Positions 21,076 through 30,860 of a stretch of DNA of 64,000 nucleotides are shown here, in pieces. Numbering within the stretch: position 1 is the stretch's first letter; each line of letters begins with the position of its first letter. The position numbers and the translations under genes are program-made. The notes below the pieces were generated by a model. That model made no database searches. It was not told the DNA's origin and was given only the letters and a program-made list of their open reading frames with translations. Origin of the DNA: Harmonia axyridis (Eukaryota > Arthropoda > Insecta > Coleoptera > Coccinellidae); NCBI RefSeq assembly GCF_914767665.1, contig NC_059508.1:20000001-20064000 (forward strand). Direction: 5' to 3'.

Positions 21076-21155
21076 TGCCAAAAAAAAAAAAAGTGTTTTA
21101 CTATGGTAGACCGGGGACTTCTCAATTGGCCTGTTACTTCTGGTAAGAGTATGTA

Positions 21156-22704
21156 CAGGGTGGGCAAATAAGCGAGGTAAGCGGCTATATCTCAGGATCC
21201 ACTCATCGTAGAGACTTGCGGTAAAAAATTTTACCACTAAAGCGAACAAGAGAACACACTGGAAATTATTTTGAAGTTCATAACTCTACCGCTAGGGAGC
21301 GTAATAGCTACCGTCGAGTAGAAAAATGAATTTTACTCAAAAATGTTTCATATGAAGTTGAAGAAAAAATATCATCACAGTAATCCTTGGAAAATTCTCT
21401 ATCTTTTTAAATTATCACTTTCGATTTTACGACATCAAATAAGGGTAGGTGGAAGCGAGAAATCTGACTGATTGAAACATCTGTAACTTCAGTTTGCCTC
21501 AACATTTTTGAGCAAACTAGATCTCGTCTGAAAGATAATATCTTGTTGATTGAAAACAAAATATACTCATGATATATTTGTTTTTGCTTCTTTCGATAGG
21601 GGGCGCTAAGTCGGAAGTTCATTGTTTTGTTCATTTTACTCCGAAATTTCAAATGTAATGATAGGATTTTCTTAACAGAAACAGAAATTCCATCGAATTT
21701 GCATGAAAAAACCTGAAGGTGGCAAAGCGATAATTTCAGGCGTTCTGAAGTTATGGCCGAAAGAAGATATTCTTCAACTGATGCACTGCGAAAAACCAGA
21801 CTGTGTCTTTGAAGTTTTATCAGAAAGAGAAATCCCATCAAATTTATATGAAAAAACCAAAAGGTCGCAAAGCGATAGCTTCAGGCGTTCTGGAGTTATG
21901 GCCGAAAAAAGAGATTCTTCAACTGATGCACTGAAAAACTAAATTGTGTCTTCTTTCGGCCATAACTCCAGAACGCCTGAAGCTATCGCTTTGCGACCTT
22001 TTGTTTTTTTCATACAAATTTGATGGGATTTCTGTTTCTGTAAGAACTTAAAGACACAATTTGGTTTTTGGCCGTGCATCAGTTGAAGAATATTTTCTTC
22101 CGGCCATAACTTCAGAATGCCTGAAATTATCGCTTTGCCACCTTCAGGTTTTTTCATGCAAATTCGATGGAATTTCTGTTTCTGTTAAGAAAATCCTATC
22201 ATTACATTTGAAATTTCGGAGTAAAATGAACAAAACAATGAACTTCTGACTTAGCGCCCCCTATCGAAAGCAGCAAAAACAAATATATCATGAGTATATT
22301 TTGTTCTCAATCAACAAGATATTATCTTTCAGACGAGATCTAGTTTGCTCAAAAATGTTGAGCCAAACTGAAGTTACAGGTGTTTCAATCAGTCAGATTT
22401 CTCCCTTTCACCTACCCTTATTTGATGTCGTAAAATCGAAAGTGACAATTTAAAAAGATAGAGAATTTTCCAAGGATTACTGTGATGATATTTTTTCTTC
22501 AACTTCATATGAAACATTTTCGAGTAAAATTCATTTTTCGACTCGACGGTAGCTATTACGCCCCCTAGCGGTGGAAGTATGAACTTCAAAATAATTTCCA
22601 GTGTGTTCCCTTGTTAACTTTAGTGGTAAAATTTTTTACCGCAAGTCTCTACGATGAGTGGATCCTGAGATATAGCCGCTTACCTCGCTTATTTGCCCAC
22701 CCTG
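21156..22704. repeat. 1.55-kb fold-back element with CAGGGTGGGC ends
   Basis: The left arm starts CAGGGTGGGCAAATAAGCG at 21156 and its mirror ends at 22704; TA flanks both ends. The two arms run nearly to the middle (about 21930), so almost the whole element is one large palindrome. The arms contain an internal direct repeat of a motif (GGCAAAGCGATA and then GTTATGGCCGAA) seen twice per arm. No transposase is encoded, and the frames inside mirror each other. Confidence 0.87.
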
Positions 22705-22706
22705 TA

Positions 22707-23393
22707 CAGTGCATCCCATTTTGGGTGAGACAGCCAGGTTTCTCGCTTGTTATTTAAGATCGAGCCTTGCGGTTTCCTACTTTTTCGTCAAACTCAAGTT
22801 GGTCTAATCAGATTTTGCATAACTGTTTCCGTTCAAAAGATACAGGGCGATTTTGGAAATTGATACTTTTCGGACCCCTCCTTTATCTCCGAAGTTATTA
22901 GAAATAATGCTGAGGTAAAAACTACGTCTGAATCAGAATTCTGCGTAGAATCCAGTGGCGTACTCAATATTTTTTTCGGGTTATGGTTTTGAAGATTCAA
23001 CACAAACCTATAATTCTTTTAATGGAGCACCCTATATATCATTACTTAGTTGAATTCGTTATTTTTTTCCTTGAAAATGATGTATGATACTATGTAGGTA
23101 GGATGTTCAGAAATGTTAAAAAAACACTAAAACATCAAATAATAATATTTTTTTTGTTAATGGGCAATGGATTTCCCATATAAAAAAAAAGAATCAATTG
23201 GATAAATTTCATTTGTGATTTTTATTTATAGTAGAGTAAGCAAACAAAGATAATACACTCATCACTAACATAAAAAACAAAACGTAGCTACCTAATAGCA
23301 ACAAATAACTAATAAAAAAATTCATAAATATTGCATAATATCTTATAGATTAAACTGTTCAAATTACTGTCCATTTTCCCTTATACATATAAT
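22707..23393 (+). repeat. Left arm of the large fold-back
   Basis: Non-coding; matches 35117-35820 inverted and 46628-47165 in direct orientation. It abuts the previous fold-back so closely that the two share the TA at 22705-22706. Confidence 0.85.
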
Positions 23394-23403
23394 ATACTAC
23401 AGT

Positions 23404-23414
23404 TAAAGACACAA
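23404..23414 (+). repeat. 11-bp target duplication of the RTE element
   Basis: TAAAGACACAA, repeated exactly at 30781-30791, fixing both ends of the RTE insertion. Confidence 0.88.
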
Positions 23415-23644
23415 TGAAAATGAAAATTTTTGACGTTTGACGTGTGTACGCAAATTCTGAGCTCCGTGATTAAACTCGATAAACTCGAAAATTACGAGCG
23501 GGAAATTTTTCAAAAGTGAAATACATTATTAGTGAAGGTACACTGGTAAATATCAGTTAGAAGAACAGATATAAAAACTAGAAAATACCTCTCTCTCAAG
23601 GACCAAAATGGATGATAGGACAAAGCGTGAAATAGGACAAGAGG

Positions 23645-24399
23645 ATGGTATCGAGGACATTGAAATCTAAGACAGTATGGAAGATAGCAACTTGGAATGT
23701 GAGGAGCCTACAAGGAAAGGAAGATGAACTGGAGGCCGAATTTGAGGATATGGGACTGGAATTGTTGGCAATAACAGAAACGAAGAAAAAAGGGGAAGGA
23801 TCCATAAGAACAAAAAATAATCATCTATTAATCTACAGTGGAGTGGAGAAAACCATGAGGGCAAAATCGGGAGTAGGATGTCTAATAAGTAGGAGAATAT
23901 CTGAAAGTGTATATGGGTGGAGAAATTGGTCAGAGCGGATGCTATCGGTGGAAATTAAAGATATAAATAATAAAGTGAAAACAATAATAGTGGTATATGG
24001 TCCAAATGAAGATGACATCACCGGAAACAAGGAGAAATTTTGGGAGGATCTAACAACGATCACCGAAGAAGCAAAGGAAAAGGTGATTATATTGGGTGAT
24101 CTAAATGGTAGAATAGGTAGAAGAGACAGGATGTATGAGGAGGTTATGGGACCATTTGGAGAAACGATAAGGAATAATAATGGTGAGCGACTACTGAGTT
24201 TTTGTTTACTCAATAATATGATAACAACAAATACACTATTTGAACACAAGGACATTCATAGATACACAAGGGAGGTTAGCAGTCGTGGAGAAAAATCAAT
24301 AATAGATTATGTTCTAGTACAGAGAGAACAAAGGTCAAGTATTCTTGATACCAGAGTGAGAAGAGGGCCAGAAATCGGAAGTGATCACTACGTGGTTAT
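23645..24399 (+). pseudogene. RTE endonuclease domain
   Basis: It starts at ATG 23645 or an upstream ATG (23608). The AP-like endonuclease shows ATWNVRSLQGKEDELE, LLAITETKKKGEG (catalytic Glu), VVYGPNEDD, VIILGDLNGRIGRR (Asp, Asn) and GSDHYVV (His). It is the domain that nicks target DNA. The frame is interrupted after GSDHYVV by a tiny insertion and continues behind it in register once one target copy is removed. Confidence 0.88.
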
Positions 24400-24450
24400 C
24401 ATCATCATCATCATCATTCAGCCCTAAACCGTCCACTGCTGGACATAGGC
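24400..24450 (-). mobile_element. 51-bp retroposed RTE/SINE tail
   Basis: (ATC)n followed by CAGCCCTAAACCGTCCACTG and GCTGGACATAGGC, flanked by a perfect 12-bp repeat CTACGTGGTTAT (24388-24399, 24451-24462). On the minus strand this is a 3' end with an (ATG)n-type tail, a form common in insect RTE elements and dependent SINEs. It is among the shortest retroposition products one could recognise. Confidence 0.85.
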
Positions 24451-24462
24451 CTACGTGGTTAT

Positions 24463-25055
24463 AACCAAGATTAAAGTGGATACGAACAGTAAGAAGAATG
24501 AAAACAAGGAAAAGAAAATAGAGCACGAATGCCTTAGAGCCTATAGATTATCAAACAGGGAAGTAGCAGAACTGTACAGGGTAGAAACGGAAAAAAGATT
24601 TGAAAGGGACCAGAAAAATGAACCTACACTGGAAAGCTTATGGAACAAATTTAATAGTGTAGTTATAGAATCGACAAAAGCAGTTTGTGGAAGTTATAGA
24701 AAATCAAACAAGAAAAAGCAAACAGCATGGTGGACCAAAGAAGTGAAAGATCAACTAAGAATAAAAAGGGAGAAATGGAAAGAGTACCTAAATAATAGAA
24801 GTACAGATAATTATGAAAAATATAAAAAACAGAGAAAGAGTGTCAAAACCCTTATAATATCGCTGAAGAAGGAAAAGTGGAAAGAGTTTGGGGAAAAAAT
24901 GGAGAACAGCTTTCAGACAAATCAAAAACTCTTCTACAGAACTCTTAAATCAAAAAGAACCGAAGGAAATAACGAATGTGGGAAAATAAGAGGTAAAAAT
25001 GGAAGTTTGTTGACAGCTGATAAGGAAATTATGGAGAGAATATTTTCAAGAACTA
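24463..25055 (+). pseudogene. RTE ORF, linker between endonuclease and RT
   Basis: A lysine-rich linker, with QTAWWTKEVKDQLRIKREKW as the recognisable RTE block, leads to LFYRTLKSKRTEGN. The frame shifts by one base close to 25040, where the tail reads ERIFSRTIG instead of a continuation into the RT frame that starts at about 25056 (LDDGQNEGED). Confidence 0.82.
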
Positions 25056-26170
25056 TTGGATGATGGACAGAACGAAGGAGAAGATCCAAACGAAAAACCG
25101 GAAAATGTCGAAGTTAAGGAAGATGAAAGAATAACATTGGAAGAGCTAAAGCAGGCGATAAAAACATTGAAGAATGGAAAAGCGCCTGGATGTGACGGAA
25201 TAACATCGGAAATGGTTAAGAACTTGGGACAGAATGGATTGGAAATATTGTTGAGGATCTTTGAAACGGTATGGAAGGAAGAGACGATCCCAGAAGATTG
25301 GCAAACAGCATTGATAGTTCCGATATACAAAAAAGGCGACAAACAGGATTGTAGTAATTATAGAGGTATAACTTTATTGAGTACGGCTATGAAAATTTAC
25401 GAAAAAATATTGGACAAAAAGATAAGAGAGAAAATAGAGACAACACTAGAAGAAACACAGAGCGGCTTTAGAAAAAAAAGAAGCATTCAAGATCATATAT
25501 TTACGATGAAGATACTATGTGAGAAAGCAAGAGAGGAGAACAGAAAACTATATGTAGGCTTCATAGTCCTGGTAAAAGCCTTCGATAAGGTAAAAAGAGG
25601 GAAGTTGTGGGAAATAATTGAAAAAAGAGGAATAACGGGAAAATTGATGAAAATAATAGAAAATATATACAGGTTGAATAAAAATCGAGTGATAAGCCTG
25701 AATAGAACATCACAGGTATTCTGTACGAAGGCAGGATTAAGACAAGGTGGAAGTTTGAGTCCGCTGTTGTTTCTAATATTTATGGATGAAATACTAAAGG
25801 AATGTACGAAAAGAACCAAGAAATTTCAAGTTGGATACAAAAATATGAAGATGGTGGAAATATCAGAGTATGCTTTTGTGGATGACATCATAGTGATTAC
25901 AGGACAAAAGAAGGATCTACAGAGAAACATGGAGATCTGGGATGCAGTCAATAGGGAGTTCGGGATGGAAATAAATAAGAACAAAACGAAAGTTATGGTG
26001 ATAGGAGACCCTGAAGAAATAAAAATAAGGTTGGATGGGACAAGCATAGAACAGGTAAAGACCTTTAGATACTTGGGAGTGGAATTGAGTGAGGACGGGA
26101 AACAAGACAGAAATCAATCGCAGGATAGAAAGTACAATAAAACTATACCACATCATGAATAGCAGTTTCA
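25056..26170 (+). pseudogene. RTE reverse transcriptase with lost catalytic aspartate
   Basis: It reads GKAPGCDGITSEMVKN, EDWQTALIVPIYKKGD, NYRGITLLSTAMKIYE, QSGFRKKRSIQDHIF, then motif A FIVLVKAFDKVKR, motif B GLRQGGSLSPLLFLIF and motif C YAFVDDIIVIT. In motif A the position normally Asp (FxDLxKAFD) is Val, codon GTC at 25566-25568, one base from GAC. That alone would kill polymerisation. Coding continues to the LTR element at 26175 and resumes at 30202. Confidence 0.87.
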
Positions 26171-26174
26171 TAAG
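26171..26174 (+). repeat. 4-bp target duplication of Gypsy element
   Basis: TAAG directly before the TG of the left LTR, repeated at 30198-30201 after the CA of the right LTR. Confidence 0.8.
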
Positions 26175-26700
26175 TGTAGGGTTTTTATATGGTTGTCTAG
26201 GGGTTTATATAAAAGGCCGCCGGAACTCAACTAATGTTTATTTACACAATGTACAATTCAACTTCAATTGAATGTACAGCCACTGAACTTTCGTCTATTG
26301 TCTATCGAAGCTATTTTATTCCGTCTAACTGTTAATAGTCTAATTATCGAATTATTCGCGTTGATCCGTCTATATCTAACGTCGAATTATCTTACTCGCT
26401 GCGTCTACTATTTTACGTCGAATCATATGCGTCTATCACGTCGAATTCTTTAACCTTTCCCGTCTAATCTGTAACGTCGAATCCTAACTATGTCCGTCTA
26501 CCATCTCACGTCGAATTCCATCCTCGTTCCTCTGTATCGTACTTCAGTCTCTGTTTTAAGTCTCAAGTACCTCTTCCCCTTACGTCTCCCTATATCCATA
26601 AATCTGCATGGTCCAACCTTTTAGGGTCGATCGTGTAGTTCTCGTTTCGTAAAGTCAGTAGCGTATCATTCAGTCGGGTGTTAAGAATTTGGATCCCACA
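26175..26700 (-). repeat. 3' LTR of the Gypsy element
   Basis: 526 bp, starting TGTAGGGTTTTTATATGG on the plus strand. The plus strand shows many GTCTA / ACGTCGAAT words repeated at irregular 20-40-bp spacing (about 26300-26520), probably regulatory repeats of U3. No clear polypurine tract was found next to it (26701 onward). Confidence 0.9.
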
Positions 26701-26704
26701 CTCG

Positions 26705-26949
26705 GCCATCCTACAGTGAATCCGACTCGGATTCATTCTGTATCCAAGGCTTCATATACTCCGAACAAGTCGATATCCGAATGGGTCCTTCGTGGTTTCC
26801 TATCTTAACTACGTCATATCTGTCTTTCTCTTCACTTTGATCACTTCGTATGGTCCTAAAAATGTCTTATGCACTTCTAATCCTGCTCGAAATTCAGTTC
26901 TTCTAATCGAAACTAGGTCACCTTCTTTGAAAAATACGACTTTACTCCT
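26705..26949 (-). pseudogene. Integrase carboxy-terminal remnant
   Basis: Minus strand: VVFFKEGDLVSIRRTEF, then LGPYEVIKVKR, a one-base shift, then RYDVVKIGNHEGPI and CSEYMKPW. This is the C-terminal domain of Gypsy integrase. It follows the gag-protease frame in the same phase, behind a TAA at 26950-26952, so it was once part of one polyprotein. Confidence 0.75.
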
Positions 26950-28158
26950 TTATTCGTTATAATTTTTCCGATTTTTATTTTCGACTTTCATTAAGTGCTG
27001 CTTATGAAATTCTTCTCTCAAATTTTCTTTGGCTTGGTCAAACTGTTTCTTCACTTCTTTTTCTATAAGTTCTGCTAACACAATATCTTCCTTTTCTCTC
27101 ATCTTAATTCTTCGAGCTATTCTCACTCTCTCTAATAATCCATTTTCTTCAAGCGGTTTTTCTTCTTGTTCCTTCTCCGTTTGCGAAAATCTTCGAGTTT
27201 CTTGGTATATTGGTTCGTCATCTTTTTGTATGATATTCATCTTAGTATCAGTAAACTCAGTCTTTTTTGGTTTATCATCTCCAATAGTTCGTTTCTCTAA
27301 CTTTCTGAATTTTTTATCGTCTATGTGCGTCAAATTAATCTCATCGTCTACTATGCTCTCATCAACTCTGATACTCATCAAAAATTTTTCTTCTATTCTA
27401 TGTACAACTATTTCATCTTCACTTAGGTGTACTTCCGCTTGTTTCAATAAATTATTTCCAACAATAACTTGGAAATCCATAGTCTGTTTAGGTAAAATAT
27501 AAAACAACATATCAAATTCCTCGCCGTCTATTTCAACCTTTTTCCTGATTGAACCTAATGTTTTAACCCGATTTGATCCTATCCCTTCAACTAAGATATT
27601 ATCCTTCGAAAGCAAATCGTCTCTAAAATATAATTCGTAAACGTCTTGTCTAATCGCGCTTATGTCACTACCGGTATCAAATAATGCTGATAATTTAATA
27701 TCGTCAAAAGTCAATTTAATTGCATTTCGCGGTACAATATTCATAATATTCACATTTTTAGAAGTATGAGTTTGTTGTGAAATTTTGTCACGACAGTTCG
27801 ATGATAAATGACCAAATTTCTTACAACTAAAACATTTCACGCCTTTACTTCTGTCTGGACACTCTTTGGATTTATGACCGTTGCTTCCACAATTATAACA
27901 AAGTTCTTGATTATAATTCCTATTCTGATGGCTGATTCTTTCTCCATATACCTTCTTAAATTCATTTTGTTCCTCATGTCTCATATCGTCTCTGTTCGTC
28001 TTGGAAGGTTTGATACCTGTTACAGGTTGTTTCTTGGAAATAGTTTCATACAGTTTCACTTTTTCCTTGAATTCTTGAAAGTTTCTGGCACCATACAATA
28101 TGATTTTATTTGATGATTCGTCCTGTATTCCGTCTATGATGTATTGATACAACTTCAT
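26950..28158 (-). CDS. Gypsy gag C-terminus, zinc knuckles, protease and RT start fused to integrase linker
   Basis: The usable frame follows gag by a one-base shift near 28150. In order: capsid end (QYIIDGIQDE), knuckles CYNCGSNGHKSKEC and CFSCKKFGHLSSNC, protease LSALFDTGSDISAI (catalytic DTG), then QVIVGNNLLKQ. Next is the start of RT (DEPIYQETRRFSQTEKE), which without a stop changes into a charged stretch like the integrase linker (IARRIKMREKEDIVLAE). The junction keeps the frame, so the deletion did not break translation. Catalytic RT, RNase H and integrase residues are all absent. Confidence 0.82.
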   Translation of the reverse strand: MKLYQYIIDGIQDESSNKIILYGARNFQEFKEKVKLYETISKKQPVTGIKPSKTNRDDMRHEEQNEFKKVYGERISHQNRNYNQELCYNCGSNGHKSKECPDRSKGVKCFSCKKFGHLSSNCRDKISQQTHTSKNVNIMNIVPRNAIKLTFDDIKLSALFDTGSDISAIRQDVYELYFRDDLLSKDNILVEGIGSNRVKTLGSIRKKVEIDGEEFDMLFYILPKQTMDFQVIVGNNLLKQAEVHLSEDEIVVHRIEEKFLMSIRVDESIVDDEINLTHIDDKKFRKLEKRTIGDDKPKKTEFTDTKMNIIQKDDEPIYQETRRFSQTEKEQEEKPLEENGLLERVRIARRIKMREKEDIVLAELIEKEVKKQFDQAKENLREEFHKQHLMKVENKNRKNYNE

Positions 28159-28984
28159 TTTCTATATTGGCTCGACTAGCTATTTCCCTCATGATCAATA
28201 CATATTCTTGCACATTCTGGTCATATCTTTTCTTTCTAAACATCAACATTTTATGTATTTGTGCACTATTTACATTGACTTCAAACTCTTGAATCAATCT
28301 TCTCTTCAAAATAATCCAAGTTCTAATACCTTTTTGAGATTGTATAAATAGTTTCGCGAGACCTTTCAAAGATTTCTTTGCGAATATTAACTTTTGCAAG
28401 TCATTCCATCTCGTCACTTCTGCAATTTCTTCGAAATCCTCGATCCATCTTTCTATTGGATAATCGTCTTTTCCGTCAAACGACTTGATACTATCTTCCA
28501 CGTCTCGAAAAGTCAATGAAAAACTCTGTTTTTTCATAATTTTCCGTCTATTGAATTTGTCATGTCTTGAGGAATATTTTTCAACGTCACTGTTTTCATT
28601 CTCGTCGTCAGTGTTTTCGTCATTTTCGTCATCTCTCTCCGATTCATCATTTTGTTCAAAGCCATATTCGAATTTTATTAAAAATGAGCATATACGTTCG
28701 ATAATTACGTCATCGGTTCCACTATAATCCAAGCCAAGCATATTGGAAACGGTTATCAGGTCTGGGAGTCTTAGTTGTTTATGAACGTCTTGTACTTTCG
28801 TCAAGTGTTGGTCTGAGTTTCTGTCCCACACAAATCCCGAAAATTTACGTAGCGCTCTACGGATCTTATGCGGTTCGCCTTCATCACCGTAACAAATAAA
28901 ATGCAATGCTCTGGCAGCAGATAATTTAGCATTAGATATTTGATTCTCAATAATTGTAATATCGCCCAAAGTTGACATTTTCAA
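28106..28984 (-). CDS. Gypsy gag, amino-terminal and capsid part
   Basis: It starts at ATG 28984 (MKMSTLGDITIIENQ). An acidic stretch (DESERDDENDENTDDENEN) precedes the capsid-like block SFDGKDDYPIERWIEDFEEI and LIFAKKSLKGLAKLF, then QNVQEYVLIMREIASRAN, the typical Retrotrans_gag wording. After ENEVV the frame is lost to a one-base change and the rest of capsid lies in the overlapping frame. This is too early for a normal programmed gag-pol shift, so I read it as a mutation. Gag would form the particle that packages the element RNA. Confidence 0.8.
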   Translation of the reverse strand: MKMSTLGDITIIENQISNAKLSAARALHFICYGDEGEPHKIRRALRKFSGFVWDRNSDQHLTKVQDVHKQLRLPDLITVSNMLGLDYSGTDDVIIERICSFLIKFEYGFEQNDESERDDENDENTDDENENSDVEKYSSRHDKFNRRKIMKKQSFSLTFRDVEDSIKSFDGKDDYPIERWIEDFEEIAEVTRWNDLQKLIFAKKSLKGLAKLFIQSQKGIRTWIILKRRLIQEFEVNVNSAQIHKMLMFRKKRYDQNVQEYVLIMREIASRANIENEVVSIHHRRNTGRIIK

Positions 28985-29650
28985 TAAAAGTACTCAGTCA
29001 ATATTCAACGAAAAACTGAAAATTCAAATGAACGAAAACCGCCAAATTAAAACAGAAAACTCTAAAATCAATACTTATTCGATTATGCTATCTCAACTCA
29101 AAATTATCCAAAATTCGGACTAATAGCGAACGTTAAATGGCTGTATATTCTCACAAAATAAATCAAATCAATAATCACAAATATCAACAATGTTCAAATG
29201 CAATTTCAAAATTCAAAAATGTTAAAAAACAAATATAAAGTCTCTTCTTTGGTCGTCTTCTTCAACAAGCCTCGCAATATGGAAATTGGAAAGATAAACG
29301 TCCTACCTTGAAAGTCTGCATACAATTTTACCATTCATCCTCTGATTACTGCGGAAAATTGATCTCGTTTCGGTCCTTTCGTCTACTGGATCGAAACTCT
29401 CTCGTCTACACCTCTGGTACTGGCTTCTTCCGTATTCCCAATTGTTGATTGACTCACTGGCAATTCTTCCTCGTCGCAAATTCTGGACACTTCTACGTCG
29501 ATTTCGATGTCTTCTCCAAATGATTCTTCAAAATGTTTGGTTCTCTTCTTTTATCTCGGACAATGTAGGGGTTTTCTTCTTCTATACCGTCGATGAAAAG
29601 TTTTTTTCACTTTTATCCCAGACAATGTAGATAGGGCTTCCTTCTTCTTC

Positions 29651-29668
29651 GATCCCGGTTGAGCCCCA
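29651..29668 (-). promoter_or_regulatory. Candidate primer-binding site
   Basis: Three bases inside the 5' LTR on the minus strand lies TGGGGCTCAACCGGGATC. Its complement ends in CCCA and contains TTCGATCCCGG, which resembles a tRNA T-arm. The spacing to the 3' end is about two bases shorter than in a standard tRNA, so the primer identity is open. Confidence 0.55.
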
Positions 29669-29671
29669 AAA

Positions 29672-30197
29672 TGTAGGGTTTTTATATGGTTGTCTAGGGG
29701 TTTATATAAAAGGCCGCCGGAACTTAACTAATGTTTATTTACACAATGTACAATTCAACTTCAATTGAATGTACAGCCACTGAACTTTCGTCTATTGTCT
29801 ATCGAAGCTATTTTATTCCGTCTAACTGTTAATAGTCTAATTATCGAATTATTCGCGTTGATCCGTCTATATCTAACGTCGAATTATCTTACTCGCTGCG
29901 TCTACTATTTTACGTCGAATCATATGCGTCTATCACGTCGAATTCTTTAACCTTTCCCGTCTAATCTGTAACGTCGAATCCTAACTATGTCCGTCTACCA
30001 TCTTACGTCGAATTCCACCCTCGTTCCTCTGTATCGTACTTCAGTCTCTGTTTTAAGTCTCAAGTACCTCTTCCCCTTACGTCTCCCTATATCCATAAAT
30101 CTGCATGGTCCAACCTTTTAGGGTCGATCGTGTAGTTCTCGTTTCGTAAAGTCAGTAGCGTATCATTCAGTCGGGTGTTAAGAATTTGGATCCCACA
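29672..30197 (-). repeat. 5' LTR of the Gypsy element
   Basis: 526 bp, nearly identical to 26175-26700. It ends GGATCCCACA on the plus strand just before the second TAAG. The promoter that drives the minus-strand transcript should lie here. Confidence 0.9.
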
Positions 30198-30201
30198 TAA
30201 G

Positions 30202-30672
30202 TAAGAAGGAAATTTCCCAGGGCACCAAGATAAAAGTATATAAGGCAGTTTATAGACCGACATTGACCTTTCCTGCGAGTCATGGGCATTGAATAAGAGA
30301 CAGAAAAGTAGAATCAAAGCAGTAGAAATGAAATACCTCAGAAGAGTGAAGGGAGTGACAAGATTGAATAAAATAAGGAACGAGTCAATATGTCAAGATC
30401 TGGAGATAGAGCCATTACAGGATTTTGTAGAGAGAAGACAACTCAGCTGGTGGGGACATTTAAACAGAATGAACAACGAGAGGCCTGCGAAGCAAATATG
30501 GGAGGCCAAAATCCAAAAGAGGAAGAAAAGAGGAAGACCAGAGCAAACATGGAACAACACCATCACCGAAATAATTAATGAGAGAGGACGAACATGGAGA
30601 GAAGCAAGAGATATGGCTGTGGATAAAAGAGCATGGACCAAATTCGTGCATGGGGGAGAAATCCAACAATGA
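30202..30672 (+). pseudogene. RTE RT, carboxy-terminal end
   Basis: It continues the RTE ORF after the Gypsy element: KEISQGTKIKVYKAVYRPTL, a damaged spot with TGA near 30291, then RLNKIRNESICQDLEIEPL, RRQLSWWGHLNRMNNER, KRGRPEQTWNNTITEI and the end at a TGA (30670-30672). These blocks are the classic RTE end (WWGHLxRM; GRPxxTW). No separate gene is implied by the open frame from 30289. Confidence 0.86.
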
Positions 30673-30791
30673 AGAATTGCATTTTTTTATTTATTTGTTA
30701 AATTGTTGAAATATTCTTTTATGATGTAATATTGCACCCTACACCATTTTCATGGTAATTGGGTTTTTTGATAATATATATAAAGACACAA

Positions 30792-30860
30792 CAGTCCCGA
30801 AGAACTTCGTGCATCAACAGAGGCAGTCTTCCAGGATTTAGAAAACCGCCCTTTTATAAT
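30792..30860. other. Spacer of the large fold-back
   Basis: About 70 bp between the RTE target duplication and the CR1-like LINE tail, without coding content. It is the only non-arm part of the original fold-back left. Confidence 0.4.

Larger units (their letters stand above)
20253..21136 (+). mobile_element. Internally deleted mariner (irritans type) with nested insert
   Basis: The ends match each other as inverted repeats: AGGCCAATTGAAAAGTTCCC on the left and its near complement GGGACTTCTCAATTGGCCT on the right, each next to TA. Inside are the mariner 5' leader, the first few transposase codons, then a jump straight to the last third of the gene. Most of the middle of the transposase is missing. 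A 236-bp retroposed insert with a 17-bp duplication sits in the leader. Confidence 0.85.
26175..30197 (-). mobile_element. Non-autonomous Ty3/Gypsy element with in-frame pol deletion
   Basis: Two 526-bp LTRs (26175-26700, 29672-30197) begin TG and end CA, with a 4-bp duplication outside. I count three differences between them by eye, so the insertion is recent. Transcription is on the minus strand. The interior holds gag, two zinc knuckles, a protease and only the first bit of RT, then jumps to the end of integrase. RT, RNase H and the integrase core are gone, so it must borrow them. It lies in the RTE RT gene. Confidence 0.9.
23415..30780 (+). mobile_element. RTE-clade LINE, full length but dead, with nested Gypsy element
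   Basis: One long ORF (endonuclease plus RT) is split by a 51-bp retroposed insert (24400-24450) and a 4.0-kb LTR element (26175-30197 plus duplication). Its own length without inserts is about 3.3 kb, normal for RTE. It has an 11-bp target duplication. The 3' end follows a short AT-rich UTR (30673-30780). A frameshift, a stop and a changed catalytic residue make it inactive. Confidence 0.86.

Noticed and set aside
21407..22249. Several open frames in the large palindrome
   Set aside because: Frames on the two arms are mirror copies of each other and have no family wording; they are by-products of the inverted repeat.
30289..30672. A separate 127-residue gene
   Set aside because: It is the C-terminal end of the RTE ORF, cut off by the Gypsy insertion and a stop codon.
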